The translations under genes and the position numbers were made by a program. Below the pieces are notes generated by a model. That model saw nothing but the letters and a program-made list of their open reading frames with translations, was not told the origin of the DNA and did not search any database. This document shows positions 35,801 to 47,025 of a stretch of 64,000 nucleotides of DNA, one piece after another (within the stretch, counting starts at the first letter, position 1; each line of letters opens with the position of its first letter). Source of the DNA: Patiria miniata (taxonomy: Eukaryota > Echinodermata > Asteroidea > Valvatida > Asterinidae); NCBI RefSeq assembly GCF_015706575.1, contig NW_024037058.1, forward strand, positions 3,589,754 to 3,653,753, written 5' to 3'.

Positions 35801-36030
35801 ATCGCCTAGTCTGGTTGAGTCCGTGAAATTCACTGAAGAACATCATATCAACTTTCGACTTAATGAATCGCATGGAGTGGATCTAGATGCCTCTAAACAT
35901 GTTTTCCGGAGAGGGAATAACCTTGTGTAGACGTCAGCAACTCCACATAACGTCGCTGCTACCTAGTTTATGTGGACATCTTTTGATCGAAAGCCCACAC
36001 AGTGAATGTAATGCTTGTACACACCGACAC

Positions 36031-36220
36031 GTTTGTTTAGGGTATAAATTGATGATTTTCTGTTGTTCCCCTTTTTTTTTTTTTTTTATTTTTTATTTTT
36101 TTTTGCAAAAGCTCTCATTGGTTTTGTACACTTTTCTAATTGAGTCCTTGGTTCGGTTCCTATCCTCAATTCATCGATGATGTTGCACGTGTATGTCCTC
36201 GATTTACACCATAAACAAAT
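36031..36220. mobile_element. 190-bp MITE, third copy
   Basis: GTTTGTTTAGGGTATAAATT at the left and GATTTACACCATAAACAAAT at the right are inverted; the interior matches 7867-8060, including TCATCGATGATGTTGCACGT. It contains a long T tract (about 36070-36090). Confidence 0.75.
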
Positions 36221-36854
36221 GCAAGCACACACACACAGCTCATTTTTACTATACTCATGAGGACCTGATCCTTTTCTTCTCTTCTTCCCTTTTGTTTGTA
36301 CTTTAACTTTTTCTCCCGAGGACCTGGGCCCAGGTCCTCGGACCCATTGAAATCGCACACACCCCATTGTCCCAAGTCCGCAGTCTGAATGGATAACCAA
36401 CCCACCAATCCACGCTGCGATTGCATCTGAAAGAGGAACTCCCAAGCTACACGGCTGTATGATACGGCGTGACCGTAGCCAAAAGGGAGCACCGATCTCG
36501 GGGCAGTTTCGGGCGCAAAAGGATCGCAGTAGGGGGACAACCTCATGGTAATCAATCGCTACATCCAGCAACTCTGTGCTTCATACGGACCGCCAAAGCC
36601 GTGGTAACCGCCTAGTAAATATATAACAGTGCTCACTGAGATATGTCGTTCTCTTTTCTTCGGTTATGGCCGGATCAAATGTCTGTCCTCATGCAGTGGG
36701 GTGTTCATGCAATGGTACATTCATACGCTTTTTTACAGCGTTGCTACAGATCTTTCTGCACCTTACTTATATACTTTTCCTTTTCTCCCCCCCCCCCCCC
36801 CCCCCCTCCATCCCCTCCCCCACACCGGTAGTCCGTATTACCTCAAACCAGTTT
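36221..36854. other. Intergenic DNA upstream of receptor gene A
   Basis: A GC-richer stretch (36300-36600) and a 20-bp C run near 36787-36806. I could not assign a coding or RNA feature; reading frames here are broken and show no family resemblance. Confidence 0.45.
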
Positions 36855-36864
36855 GGGAATTCCC
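36855..36864. promoter_or_regulatory. Perfect palindromic kappaB-type site
   Basis: GGGAATTCCC fits the Rel/NF-kappaB consensus GGGRNNYYCC exactly, on both strands. It lies 467 bp before the gene A start codon. Only position and sequence support it; no transcript start is known. Confidence 0.4.
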
Positions 36865-37330
36865 CGCCCATCCACCTTGTTTTCATTATTAATCTCCACT
36901 TTCAACAAAACCAACCGCAGAACACAATGAAGAAGGATTTAAATTACGTAATGTGGGGGCATTGTCCGATATGGCAGTACGTAATGGCACATCCGTGTGC
37001 CTGTCTGCAGAGTGAATAGACTGTGCCCAGCGAAGCGAAACGATCAGAAAGGAGTTCCAGTATAGGTGTAACCTATTGGCAGATAATCACCTGTCTTCAC
37101 GTTTCTTCGCTGTGTCGCAGTTCATTTGTAGATCACACTGCAATACTGAACTGCTTTGAAGTACATGTACTAATTTGGCGAACAAGCCGAACAAGAAGAC
37201 ACGCTTGTTCTGCCGTTGAAGAGGGATCTGACAATAATCGTCTAGGAAAGGGAAAGGCTTGAACTGTCCGAAGACTTCATCCGTTCGGTATAGGAACTTT
37301 ACTCGAGATCGGGAAGTATCGCGAGGAATT

Positions 37331-40300
37331 ATGATGACACCAACTGTCCACACGGCGCGGTTTTTACGCAGTTTGTTAGCCTTGGTGCTTTACAGTGGAG
37401 CTTTCATCGTGGGGATCTGTTCGGCGCAGCTCGATGGACTCACACTGCTTCCCCCGGAGTTACAAAGCACCGCGGCCGTGGATGAAATGAGAAACAAGCT
37501 CTGCATGAGGTAGTTTCCACTTCTTTTGATGTATCGTATGTAATGTTGGTATCTTGTCCCTTCGACAACAGAGAAAGGAAATAATTCCATACTGGGCCAC
37601 CTCTCATATTCCCTAATATGACCTGAAAAGTACCAACATTTGTAAATCTGATGAAGAAACACTATTTGTGCAAAAAAAATGCTTTTAAATACTCTACCTT
37701 TTCTGCTGTGGCCCATAATTTTGTGCAAATATGCCACGCAGCATTTTACATAAAATGAAAACTTGATGACATTACATGGGAAAGTGCCTCAGGTGGGTGC
37801 GGACTTCCGGGATTTTTTCTTTCAGAAAGAATGTTGCATCTTGATGCCACTTTTTTCATCATATAGCTCAACGAAGGTCAGTCATTGCAGAAATGTTAAA
37901 ATACATGAATCTTGGACTGAGAACCATTTTCAGTTTTGTTAGAAAACACTTTGAAAATGCTCTCGACTCTAGAAGTGGCGTCTGGGTACTACATTCTTTC
38001 CTTTTTCTTACTTTGGCTCGAATACCCATGTTCTCTGAACTCAATGTTTCTTGAGTCTGGAGTGCTGAACACATAGCAACCGATGAAATCTGGCGTGTGA
38101 ATGAATAGAAGTTTTCATCGGATGACGTCACTCCGCCCCGAGCAATGTGCTAGTTCCTTGTGCTAATTTCTTTGATCAATGTGCGTAGAACCTTTGTGTT
38201 ACAATTCACGGTACACTGTTATGCTTATGTTGTGACTGCTTTCAAATAACAGTTCCCGTTCATGTTTGCAGATAATTTGATTTGCAAATAAAACGTTGAA
38301 AAGACAGTTCACGACTTTTTTTTGGGGGGGGGGGTATTTTTACGAAAACGTTTGCAACCACAAACTTCGCAAACTCACAGCCAGCTTCAAGTTATCAACT
38401 GAAAATAGAACTGGTAGGGCTAATCCCCCTCCCCAACAAAAACCTCAAGGTTATTTGCTGACATATTTCTAAAACGATTGCACCCCCATATCAATTATTT
38501 TCCGCACAGCCGGAGGCCTGTGCCTCGCCTTTCTAGGCCTCAACAAAGAACATTTTGCTAAAATTGTCTCTTAGTCTTGTCGATGAAGGTGACATTTTTA
38601 TAATGAAATGAAGGTAAATTATGTTCATATAAAATCCTACACGTTGTAGATGAACCCACACCAATTTTGAATTCAAAGTCGGCTTTCATTATTTTCTTTG
38701 TGTAATCATGGTGTAATACAATGTAATCAAAATATTAGCGACACTACTGTAAGGACTATACGCATGTGTCACACTGCTTTATGCCAGCATTCTTCGGTTA
38801 AATCCGTCCCCAGGAATATACATATTTCTTCAAACACATCATGTTTTTTTCTATACTGCAGTTGCATGGATGTTGAGCAGCCGGCGCCACCGAACGTCCG
38901 TGAAGTCCTGCCATTTTGTCAGCAGATCTGTCGCACTGATAACCGGATCCTCAATCGGCAATGTTGGGAACATGAAGGTTTCTGATTTTAATGTTTTTTT
39001 CCCCCTTCAAACTTACATTATACTTACCCAGTGGTATACTGTCGGGCGTCGCTAGGGTGGGAGGCTTGGAGATTGTCACCCCTTCCCCACAAATAATCGT
39101 CGACATGTCGACAAAATAAGGCTATGATGAACAGCGCCAACTAGTGTCAGATTGTCTCCTCCGTCCCCGTCATGTGGGTGCAGACCAGTAAATCGGTCCG
39201 AAATTGCCTACGCCGGCCAAATCACGATTTGCATGCCCTCAAAATCTTCAGTATTTGAGCATGCTGTGGGCCATGAACTTGAGGGTTTGTAAAAAATATG
39301 GGTGGAAGCCGTGCACAGGATTGGGAGCTTGCAGTTCTGTGTAACCTGGATGTAATTTGGACCCTAAAAGCGCTCTATTTTGCAATGGAGTGTAGGCATC
39401 TTTTTTCAAAATGGCGATGGACTTCAGGACTATTTTCAGGGATGATCATCTTCAGATGGAAATTTCTCCTAAAAGTCATCAGTTGACCCCCCGAAAATTG
39501 AACGGAAAATGAAAGATGATGAAATAAGCTTTAATTTGATGGGTGTCTCGAACACCTTGGAGAGTTGTGAGTATTTTTCCCGAATTTTTGAAGTGGGAGC
39601 ATTTACCATTGGGGTCTATGGAAGTTTATTTACTGGTCTGCTACCATATAGACTGGTTCCCGGTGTGTCCCCCCCCCCCCCCCATTGTCCTTCGGACTTT
39701 GAATGTGGGGACGAATAGCAATCCGTATAATAGACCTTTCTATCACCGACGCGTTGTTGGCACATTTTGCCATTATTGCCAACAATGGGTTGCCAAACTA
39801 TGGACGACCCAACACGGTAAAAAATGAAGAATATGTGTTAATGATTACAAAAATATTATTTAATTGTTGAAAATACCTAATAATCAACAACCGCTACAAA
39901 GTACTTCCTAAACATTTATGTAATGAGGGTGTTGGGAGGACTTTGTGTTGGAAAAACATTTTGCTAACCACGGCGTCAATGTATATGTATGCCCCTGCGG
40001 CAGCCTGGTGCTCACTTTTTATAAAAACTTTTCCTCCTACTATATGTAACACTAGCCTGATGCCCGACCCAACAAAATCGCTACGATAATATTAGCGCGG
40101 TATCCGTCTACCCCGTCTTGTTGTTCAAGGGCAATGACGTAACCCCCCCCCCAAAAAAAATTTTTCTATAATTCTGACTGGCGAACACATCGAGAACACG
40201 GGTCTCAGTAATTTGAACGCCATGTTGAGAAGACCTTACTTTTTGTTTACGTACACGTGTGATGGTGTTCTAAAAAGGACAAGTTTCCGTATTGCTTCTC

Positions 40301-43300
40301 GTTTCAGCCGTTGTCATTCACTTTACAAACGCATTGGTTCACTTTTTTACCATGTTTGAAACCCACGACGGAAATCTGTCCTTGTTAAAACACCATCTCT
40401 ATTAAGTATAAACAAAAAGTGCGCCAGCTGCAGGTCTTCATACAGCGGGTAAAAAGGAAGTACATGTAAAGCCTTGTGCAGCAGTCAGATCGATCTCTTA
40501 AGTTTTAATCTTGAAAGGCAAGATCTCCTTCGGGCTATGTACCTAGGAGAGGACGAAATCTCTGAGACTCCTCCAAAACTGACTATCCTCTCGTTTGATT
40601 GCTTTTGATTGTTATGTAGCTGCTCCCTGTGACGAAGGTCAGTCACCAGTCTGTAGTTATCGAGACGCCATCGTGTGTGCATATGACGATGGGTCTGGGT
40701 CCTGCGTCTACCACTCAGAGGGACAATCCTTTTGCATCTGCCGGGATGAGTCTGGATCATGGTCAGAGGAGCCCAAGGAATAGTATGTATGCCGATTGGA
40801 CATTTTGCCACCAAAATTAAGATCATTCCGGTCTGATCGCACATTTGACCTAAGATCTATTTCCAAAAACACCATGTTTTGTTGTCAACCCCCCCCCCCC
40901 CCCCTCAGATTGGTCTGGTGCCGCCTTGCATTATAACGTATCACGTGATTTGAGATCTCTTTTTAAGGTTTCGATTTCAATTCCATAGATCCCTCATTTT
41001 TCTCTTTTTTTTCTCCAAAATGTGAAATTTCTGTCTTGTGTGCTTTTTATGAAAAACATATTTTTCTGATTCATGACTCTAGGAATGTTTACAAAGGGAA
41101 GTAAAATCCGAGAACCATCATAGTTCACAACTGACGCATACGCAATGTTGTCAGAATCTAGGCCCTATATTTACTCCCAGAAGAAAAAAAAGTAATATTC
41201 GCATCCTGGGGGCACGGTAACAATGATAATTGTTTGTGTTTCCTTCACAGTGCATATGTATATGTGACAAAAACTTGACGGAAACAATAATGAAAGACAA
41301 GGCTAGGAATATTAATTTACATCACGTCAGCTAAGGAATAATTATCGACCTGATGTTTTACACAATTAAGTTTATCTTTTTTTCCCCCAAGCTGTGTCCC
41401 CTTCAAACCTCCAACAACACCATCCTCGGAGATGTGTCCCTTCGGGAGTGACCCGCGGGACGACGGGTGCCTACCGCCTCCGCTGCCCACCACGCCTGGT
41501 CCGTCCACCGCGCCGGGCCGCGGCGTCTCAGCCGGTCAAGTCAATCTGCCAGCCGTGGTGCTCGGGTGCGTCTTGTCGGTCGTTGTGCTACTCGTTATCA
41601 TCGGGGTGGGAGTGTGGTGCGTATTGCGAAGAAGAGGACCGTCGGATTCTTCACGAAAGAATAGGTAAGTACATATTTGATAGAGACATGTGCCCAATTA
41701 GTCGTGGTCCAAGATTTGATATGGATGTAATTCCCCTAATTCTTCCGGAAACTAAGCAGCGTAGCGGCAGCGGTAGAGATCACTTTCAACAATATTAACC
41801 CTCCTATGCAAACTCTGAGCAAAGTTGTCCTTTCAGTCAAAATCAGTCAAGTGACTGCTTTCAACAGTTAAGAGCTCACATCCTACATAAAGCTGGATTG
41901 ACTGGCTGTGACTGTTTATGTAACTTGATACAGCTATGTTTTGATTGTAGTTGATTCATAAGCCAGCTGAACCACTTGTCTGTTGACCGAGTTTGACTTG
42001 TCACAGCGCTTACTTGAAATATGATCTGACTGTTGGTGACTAGCCTGTGTAAAAGGCATAGCAGGGAGAGGATTTAATTATTATTTTTTTACTGTCTGAG
42101 ACTGTTCAAACAGCAGAATGGTAAATCAAACCCAGTCTTTGAAACTTTGGCACCGCTACACAGCAAAGTCCCAGCACACTCATTCAGCGCGTGCATTATT
42201 AGCTTGAAGTACATCACCTGTCTTGGAAGAATATTAACAACCCAAATCCAGTTTCACGAAGATTTTAAATCCGCACGAAAGTGTGCTTAATTACACATGT
42301 AGTACAGAAAAGATTCGCTGATCAAAAACATCTTTCCAGCCAGAATACATGTGACTTGAAGTAGTCTTGTCTGAGCGATGCTGTACTGCGGCTCTGTCCT
42401 TATAAGCTTCATGGAACGGGCCAAGGTGCCGTTTATAAATATTGTAAATAGGCCAAAAATCTGTCCGCCGAGCTCATGAATAAAAGGTATAACCTCAAAA
42501 TATTCTTTATTAGAAAGTTCTGAGAGCCATGGAATTGGGGATTGAAGACATGTGCACTGAACCTAGCTCTGGCCTCTGGCATAGACTTGGAGATGCCAAT
42601 TCTGAGCATTTTTGATGCTATCGGGCCCGAAAGTGGCGCTATGTTTTGGAGGGATTCTTTTTCAAAATGGTTTCCTTTACAGTTTGGGAAACATCATTCG
42701 TTTGGGGGTTGTTCTTCTTTAGGTGAGAATATCTCAACAAGTCAATGGTCAACCCAACAGAAATTGAAAAGAAAATGAAAGATGACATGTTGATCATCAT
42801 TTGTCTGCAGATCTTGATCACCGTGAGAGTTCTGAGTCTTTTTAAAGGAATTGTGAAGTATTGGTATTTATCATTGCTGTCTATGGGCATTTTAATGCAG
42901 GGTTGCAGCCATATGGACAGGCAACGCCATCCCTTTGAAATTTTATTTGTAGATATCATCCGTGTGTTTACGTTGGCCTAGTCTAATTTAACTCACCATT
43001 AACTGGTTAATTCCTCTTAGGTCTACCTCACCATCACGGATGCACAAAACGTATTTCAATTTGAACTGAGTAATTGAGCAAAGCAAAACACTTGGGTATA
43101 AGTCTCTATAAGGAGGACCTAATTTTGATTAGAACTTGACAGTTTTGAAAGATGTCGTGTGTTGGGCTATATTAAATGACTTCTCCTTCATCTTGTGAAG
43201 GTCATCATTCAGAAATGTACGGTTAGTTGTGTGATTTTAAAATTTGAAAATCTCGGATCGTGTGTGTCCACTTTCAGGAATGCCGAAGACTCATCTCGTA

Positions 43301-44059
43301 TGAATTTGAACGAAAATGGTAAGTGTTTGTTTGTCGTATTTTAGAATACTGAAATCTTGGTTATTGAAAATCAAACCAATGAATCAATGAAATAGATTGA
43401 AAGTTTACATTGGTTTTTTTTAATATCTCGTATATAGGTAACTATCTTACCTAATTTTTCTTAAACTTCTAGCTCCGAGGGGTACAGCTAAGCCGTCCGA
43501 ACAAATGGTACCCGACGCTCATGAATATGCATATGTCGACGCTAACTGGAGACAGGAACCCACCAATCCCGAAACGGGTGAGCCCAAGCCCGAGTGTCAT
43601 ACGGGTCAAGAGAATCACTATTATTTCAAAGTGGATAAAGTTACCACGGAGGGGAGCGACCGCTATGTAAAACATGGGCCAGAAGGGAGGTCCTCAGAAC
43701 AAACCGGCACTACGGAGGCCCCGAGCGACCCCGAGTATTTTGTCCTGGAGAAGGAGGATTTGGGAGACGAGGGAAGGGAAGATGGAAGTGTCACCTCGGT
43801 TTCCCCAGAGAAAGAGGATGACGGAGATTATTTACAAACTACGGCGCCTCCGTTCCAAAATGAAAACTCTGGATACGAGGTTGCTGTCTTGTCACCTGTG
43901 GCCAATGAAGACGAGTCGTCGCAGTACGATCGCCTCGACAGGGCATCCGGCAAGAGGACAAATGAGGGCGTCCTACCAGGCAAGGACAATGGCGTTTATG
44001 ACAGCTTGGAGACTGATGACGATTACAATCACATCGCACGTGATGGTCAAACCTCGTAA
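37331..44059 (+). CDS. Receptor gene A: type I membrane protein with Cys-rich ectodomain and ITAM-like tail, 452 aa
   Basis: Exons 37331-37509, 38862-38977, 40620-40782, 41392-41664, 43278-43318, 43473-44059; total 1,359 nt, in frame, phases 2,1,2,2,1. Residues 1-32 form a signal peptide ending ICSA|Q. Residues 61-98 hold a short Cys motif (FCQQIC...C). Residues 99-153 are a six-Cys module (C-x7-C-SYRDAIVC-AY...SCVY...FCICRD). Residues 154-204 form a Pro-rich stalk with four further Cys, including MCPFGSDPRDDGCLP. A membrane span at about 205-231 is followed by RRR. The acidic tail contains 12 tyrosines, among them Y409DRL, Y433DSL and Y442NHI. I recognise no named family. The donor of exon 3 (TA|GTATGT) is less canonical but is required by phase and by alignment with genes B and C. 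Inferred role: tyrosine-phosphorylation signalling receptor. Confidence 0.82.
39240..39560. repeat. Dispersed repeat, copy 1 (gene A intron 2)
   Basis: Shares ordered blocks with 42530-42950: GGATTG or GGGGATTGA, TTTTTCAAAATGG, GAAAATGAAAGATGA, TTTTAAAG/TTTGATG, and GTCTATGG. Diverged, so only the order of blocks is convincing. Confidence 0.5.
42530..42950. repeat. Dispersed repeat, copy 2 (gene A intron 4)
   Basis: Counterpart of 39240-39560 in the same orientation: TTTTTCAAAATGG near 42658, GAAAATGAAAGATGA near 42770, then TGTCTATGGGCATTT near 42880. Family unknown. Confidence 0.5.
43473..44059 (+). CDS. Gene A cytoplasmic tail exon
   Basis: Encodes residues 258-452 and the stop. Strongly acidic, with tyrosines in SH2-type contexts: EYAYVDANW, HYYFKVD, RYVKHGPEG, EYFVLEKED, DYLQTT, GYEVAVL, QYDRLDRAS, VYDSLETDDDYNHI. 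The last pair (YDSL-x5-YNHI) is one residue tighter than a textbook ITAM (x6-8). Several segments align with gene B's tail: EYxYxxxxW, RYVxxGP followed by TTEA, and YxxLDRA. Confidence 0.82.
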
Positions 44060-44302
44060 AATAGGTTGTCAAACGCAAATAAGTGACAATACCATGATAC
44101 CCTCTTTGGGATGAAAAATGTATATTTTTTTCACTTATGCTTTATATTAAAATATCAATTATTTAGTCAGTGACCTCAACTTCAACTGGAATTAATTCTT
44201 GAGTTAAAATTAACTGCTAATTTTACGAACTTTGCTCGGAAAAGCTGTTCCTTTAATTTACTTCCTAATTGTTACCAACTGAATACATGTATACTTGTTA
44301 AT

Positions 44303-44308
44303 AATAAA
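44303..44308 (+). terminator. Polyadenylation signal of gene A
   Basis: AATAAA 244 bp after the stop codon, followed by AT-rich sequence. The first good signal downstream of the tail exon. Confidence 0.55.
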
Positions 44309-44329
44309 GCAGTTTCTTAAAATCACTAA

Positions 44330-46285
44330 CTGCCGTCTTTTTAAGTTAACATTTTGTGATCCGTCATCTTTCCTCTGAAACTCCAAAGACAAAATTTGAC
44401 AATCTACAGTTAAGACTTGATATTCCGATTTCCTTCCAATTTACAAAATAGTGAGCTCCCGCCAAGAGCGTTTGCATAGATAGGTTCATAGATGTCTATA
44501 TACATTTACATGTACATGATGCACATATTTTATGAACCATAATTTCGAAGCTTACCTCCGTCACTATATACATATATATTTTTCCGATTTTATTTTTTCC
44601 TGGATCTTTTCTTCTTTATTTTTTTTTACTAAGTAGGCCTTATATGTATTTCGACGCTCACCTCCGTCAATATGTATATATACATTGTATATTCAAAATC
44701 TATTTGTTCCTGTATCTTTCCTTTCTTTCTTTTGTTTATTATAAAGTAGGCCTTATAATATATGAATTGGATGATAGGCTGTTTCCCTTAAAGTAGTATC
44801 TGTGTTTTAATTTGGCCTATATTGAACAGTTGGCTCTTGTTAATACGAACTTCGTTACAGCAAAAATTCTGGATATAAGTGATATATGTATATATTTTGG
44901 CCTGTGTGTGCACAATGATTGGGATTGGCACATTTTCTAATACAAAATCGGATATTAAAAACATTTTGGCTGCCTGAGTTTCTATTAATGGTAGTCGACT
45001 TAAGTTATGAAAGGCATGTGTTTATGAGAAGCCTGAGGGCTTTAATTGTCACACAGTCAATTTATATTGTTACACCTCTGCCTGGATATAAGACTTGGTT
45101 TTCAATGGCCTGGAACGATCACGTGTTAAATTTATAAAAAGTCATGGCAAACTCCCTGTGGGAAATCACGTACGTGAGGACACAGGAATGTGCTATGACT
45201 GCGTACATGCAGTACGTATACTCGTGTGAAACGCTTACCCACACTATTTTCGCCATGTTTGCACGTGGGAGCAGCGAACTAGCAGGCGATCAGCTGTTTC
45301 GAGCACGCCGCGACATGCATGTGAGTTGACGTTCGATTGTCATGATTGTTGTGTTTACTGCTGTTTATTTTCGTGATTTTTACATCAAAATCCAAAGAAT
45401 CCAAGACAGCGGTATAATTGTTGACTGCTGTAACGTGGGATATGACGTTTGGAACAGCTTTCGACTTGTATAGCTAGGCGCCCCTCGGGTGTTCAAAACG
45501 TCATATTCCACATCACAGCAGTCAACAATTGTGCGGTACCATAAGCAGCTTGTTGCTAGAAAACATCAGGCAAATCTTTTTTACCTGAAATGTTAGGAGG
45601 ATTTACTATTTACTGTTGGACAAATGTACCGGTTCTTCCGGGTTATCGTGCGGCGCATTGAGGGCCTCCAAGTTGCTTGTGAAACTCGTGTGACTTGGCC
45701 CGACACAATTCTTGTAGGCCTACATTGTTTCTATGTTTAGTCGTGGTCCATCATTTCCAATAAGACTAGTAACGTTCGATTTCCACTGAAGCAAATGTGT
45801 ATACATGTACAGTGGCGCACCCACGATTTGGCTTGGGGGGGGGGGCCTCACAATTTTTTTCACATTTGTTTTAGAAGTTTGAATTTTTCACAAAACAAGT
45901 TGCCCTGATGGGTTTGTTTGTTTGTTTTGTATGTTTGTTGGTTTTTTTTTGGAGGGGTTGGGGTTGGGGGACGGACTATTTTGACGTTGGTGGCACCATT
46001 TACACCCCTATTATACTACTCGAAACCCAGCCACATATACCGTCACCACGCAGCCATGTGGTTGCGAAGGCCCAAGCGTCGCCGTTGTTCAGAAAAATTA
46101 ATAACTTGATGATTAAGCAAATGTAAAAATAAATAACAAAGCTTCCATGTAAGATACATGTGTTTTTAGATGTAAGGGTTCATGCTTGTTTCCTTGTTAG
46201 TAAAGCTATTGCATACTGCTTAAGATCCCAATGGGGGGGGGGGGGGAGGGAATAGACAGTTGTTTAATTTATTCAATGTATTTAG
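44330..46285. other. Intergenic DNA between genes A and B
   Basis: AT-rich with TATATA runs (44500-44900). No coding exon or RNA gene found. A foldback at 45409-45540 and G runs near 45836-45844 and 46233-46245 are the only structure seen. Confidence 0.55.
45409..45540. repeat. 132-bp inverted repeat
   Basis: GGTATAATTGTTGACTGCTG at the left and CAGCAGTCAACAATTGTGCG at the right; inner arms GGATATGACGTTT and AAACGTCATATTCC. A small foldback element between receptor genes A and B. Confidence 0.75.
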
Positions 46286-46660
46286 GTATTATAATGGACT
46301 GGCTTTTCTGTAACATTTTGTATTAATATTGTCCAGCCTGATCTGGTCGTTCATGCTCGTGGAAAACTAACAAGCCTATCGTTAGTCAAGTAAAGTTCAA
46401 ATAAAATGGCATCGCCGTTGACAAAAAAAGGGGGAAATCTTGTGTAATTTTTGTAGCCTAGATTTTCATGCGATTTTCTGGCAAGAGAGGGCGCGATTTC
46501 AATTCATCGCTGTGGTGATCAGAGAGTAAACGAACTTGATATGGAAGAGGAAAAGCAATTCTAGCTCTGATACAAATATTCTGACCGTGACCAAATTGCC
46601 CAATAAATCCATTACAATTTGGACAGAAATGGGATTTCAGGGAAGCCAAAGTCATTAGCT
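46286..46660. repeat. Duplicated upstream segment, gene B copy
   Basis: Matches, in order, 58489-58601 (TGGAAAACTAAC.AGCCTA, CCTGATCTGG) and 59318-59576 (TTTCTGGCAAGAGAGGG, CATCGCTGTG.TGATCAGA, GAAGCCAAAGTCATTAGC) upstream of gene C. It ends about 365 bp before the gene B start. Confidence 0.75.
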
Positions 46661-47025
46661 GGAATTGCGCATTCTGTCACATGCAGTTAGAAATCATTGC
46701 TATTTTGCATGCATATTATTTGAGTTCCGCTCACCTCAATAAACAAAGAACGCCCCTCACGATCACATGCGTACTGCTCAACAAAGGGCCTTATATTGAT
46801 CATGGCAATGAACGTTGCCTCAGTGATTTTGCTGCGTCACTTCTCTTCAATTTAACATCGCAATACGAGCCAATACAAGAACGCAAAATTAGTTTCCGGG
46901 TGTACTGTACTCAATGCACTGCGGCCATTTAGTCAAGCGACACACAAGTTTGATTTAACTATGGTTGCCCAAAATGGACAGTGAGGGTTTTAACAGCAAG
47001 ACAGCGGTTACAAACAGTGATAACC

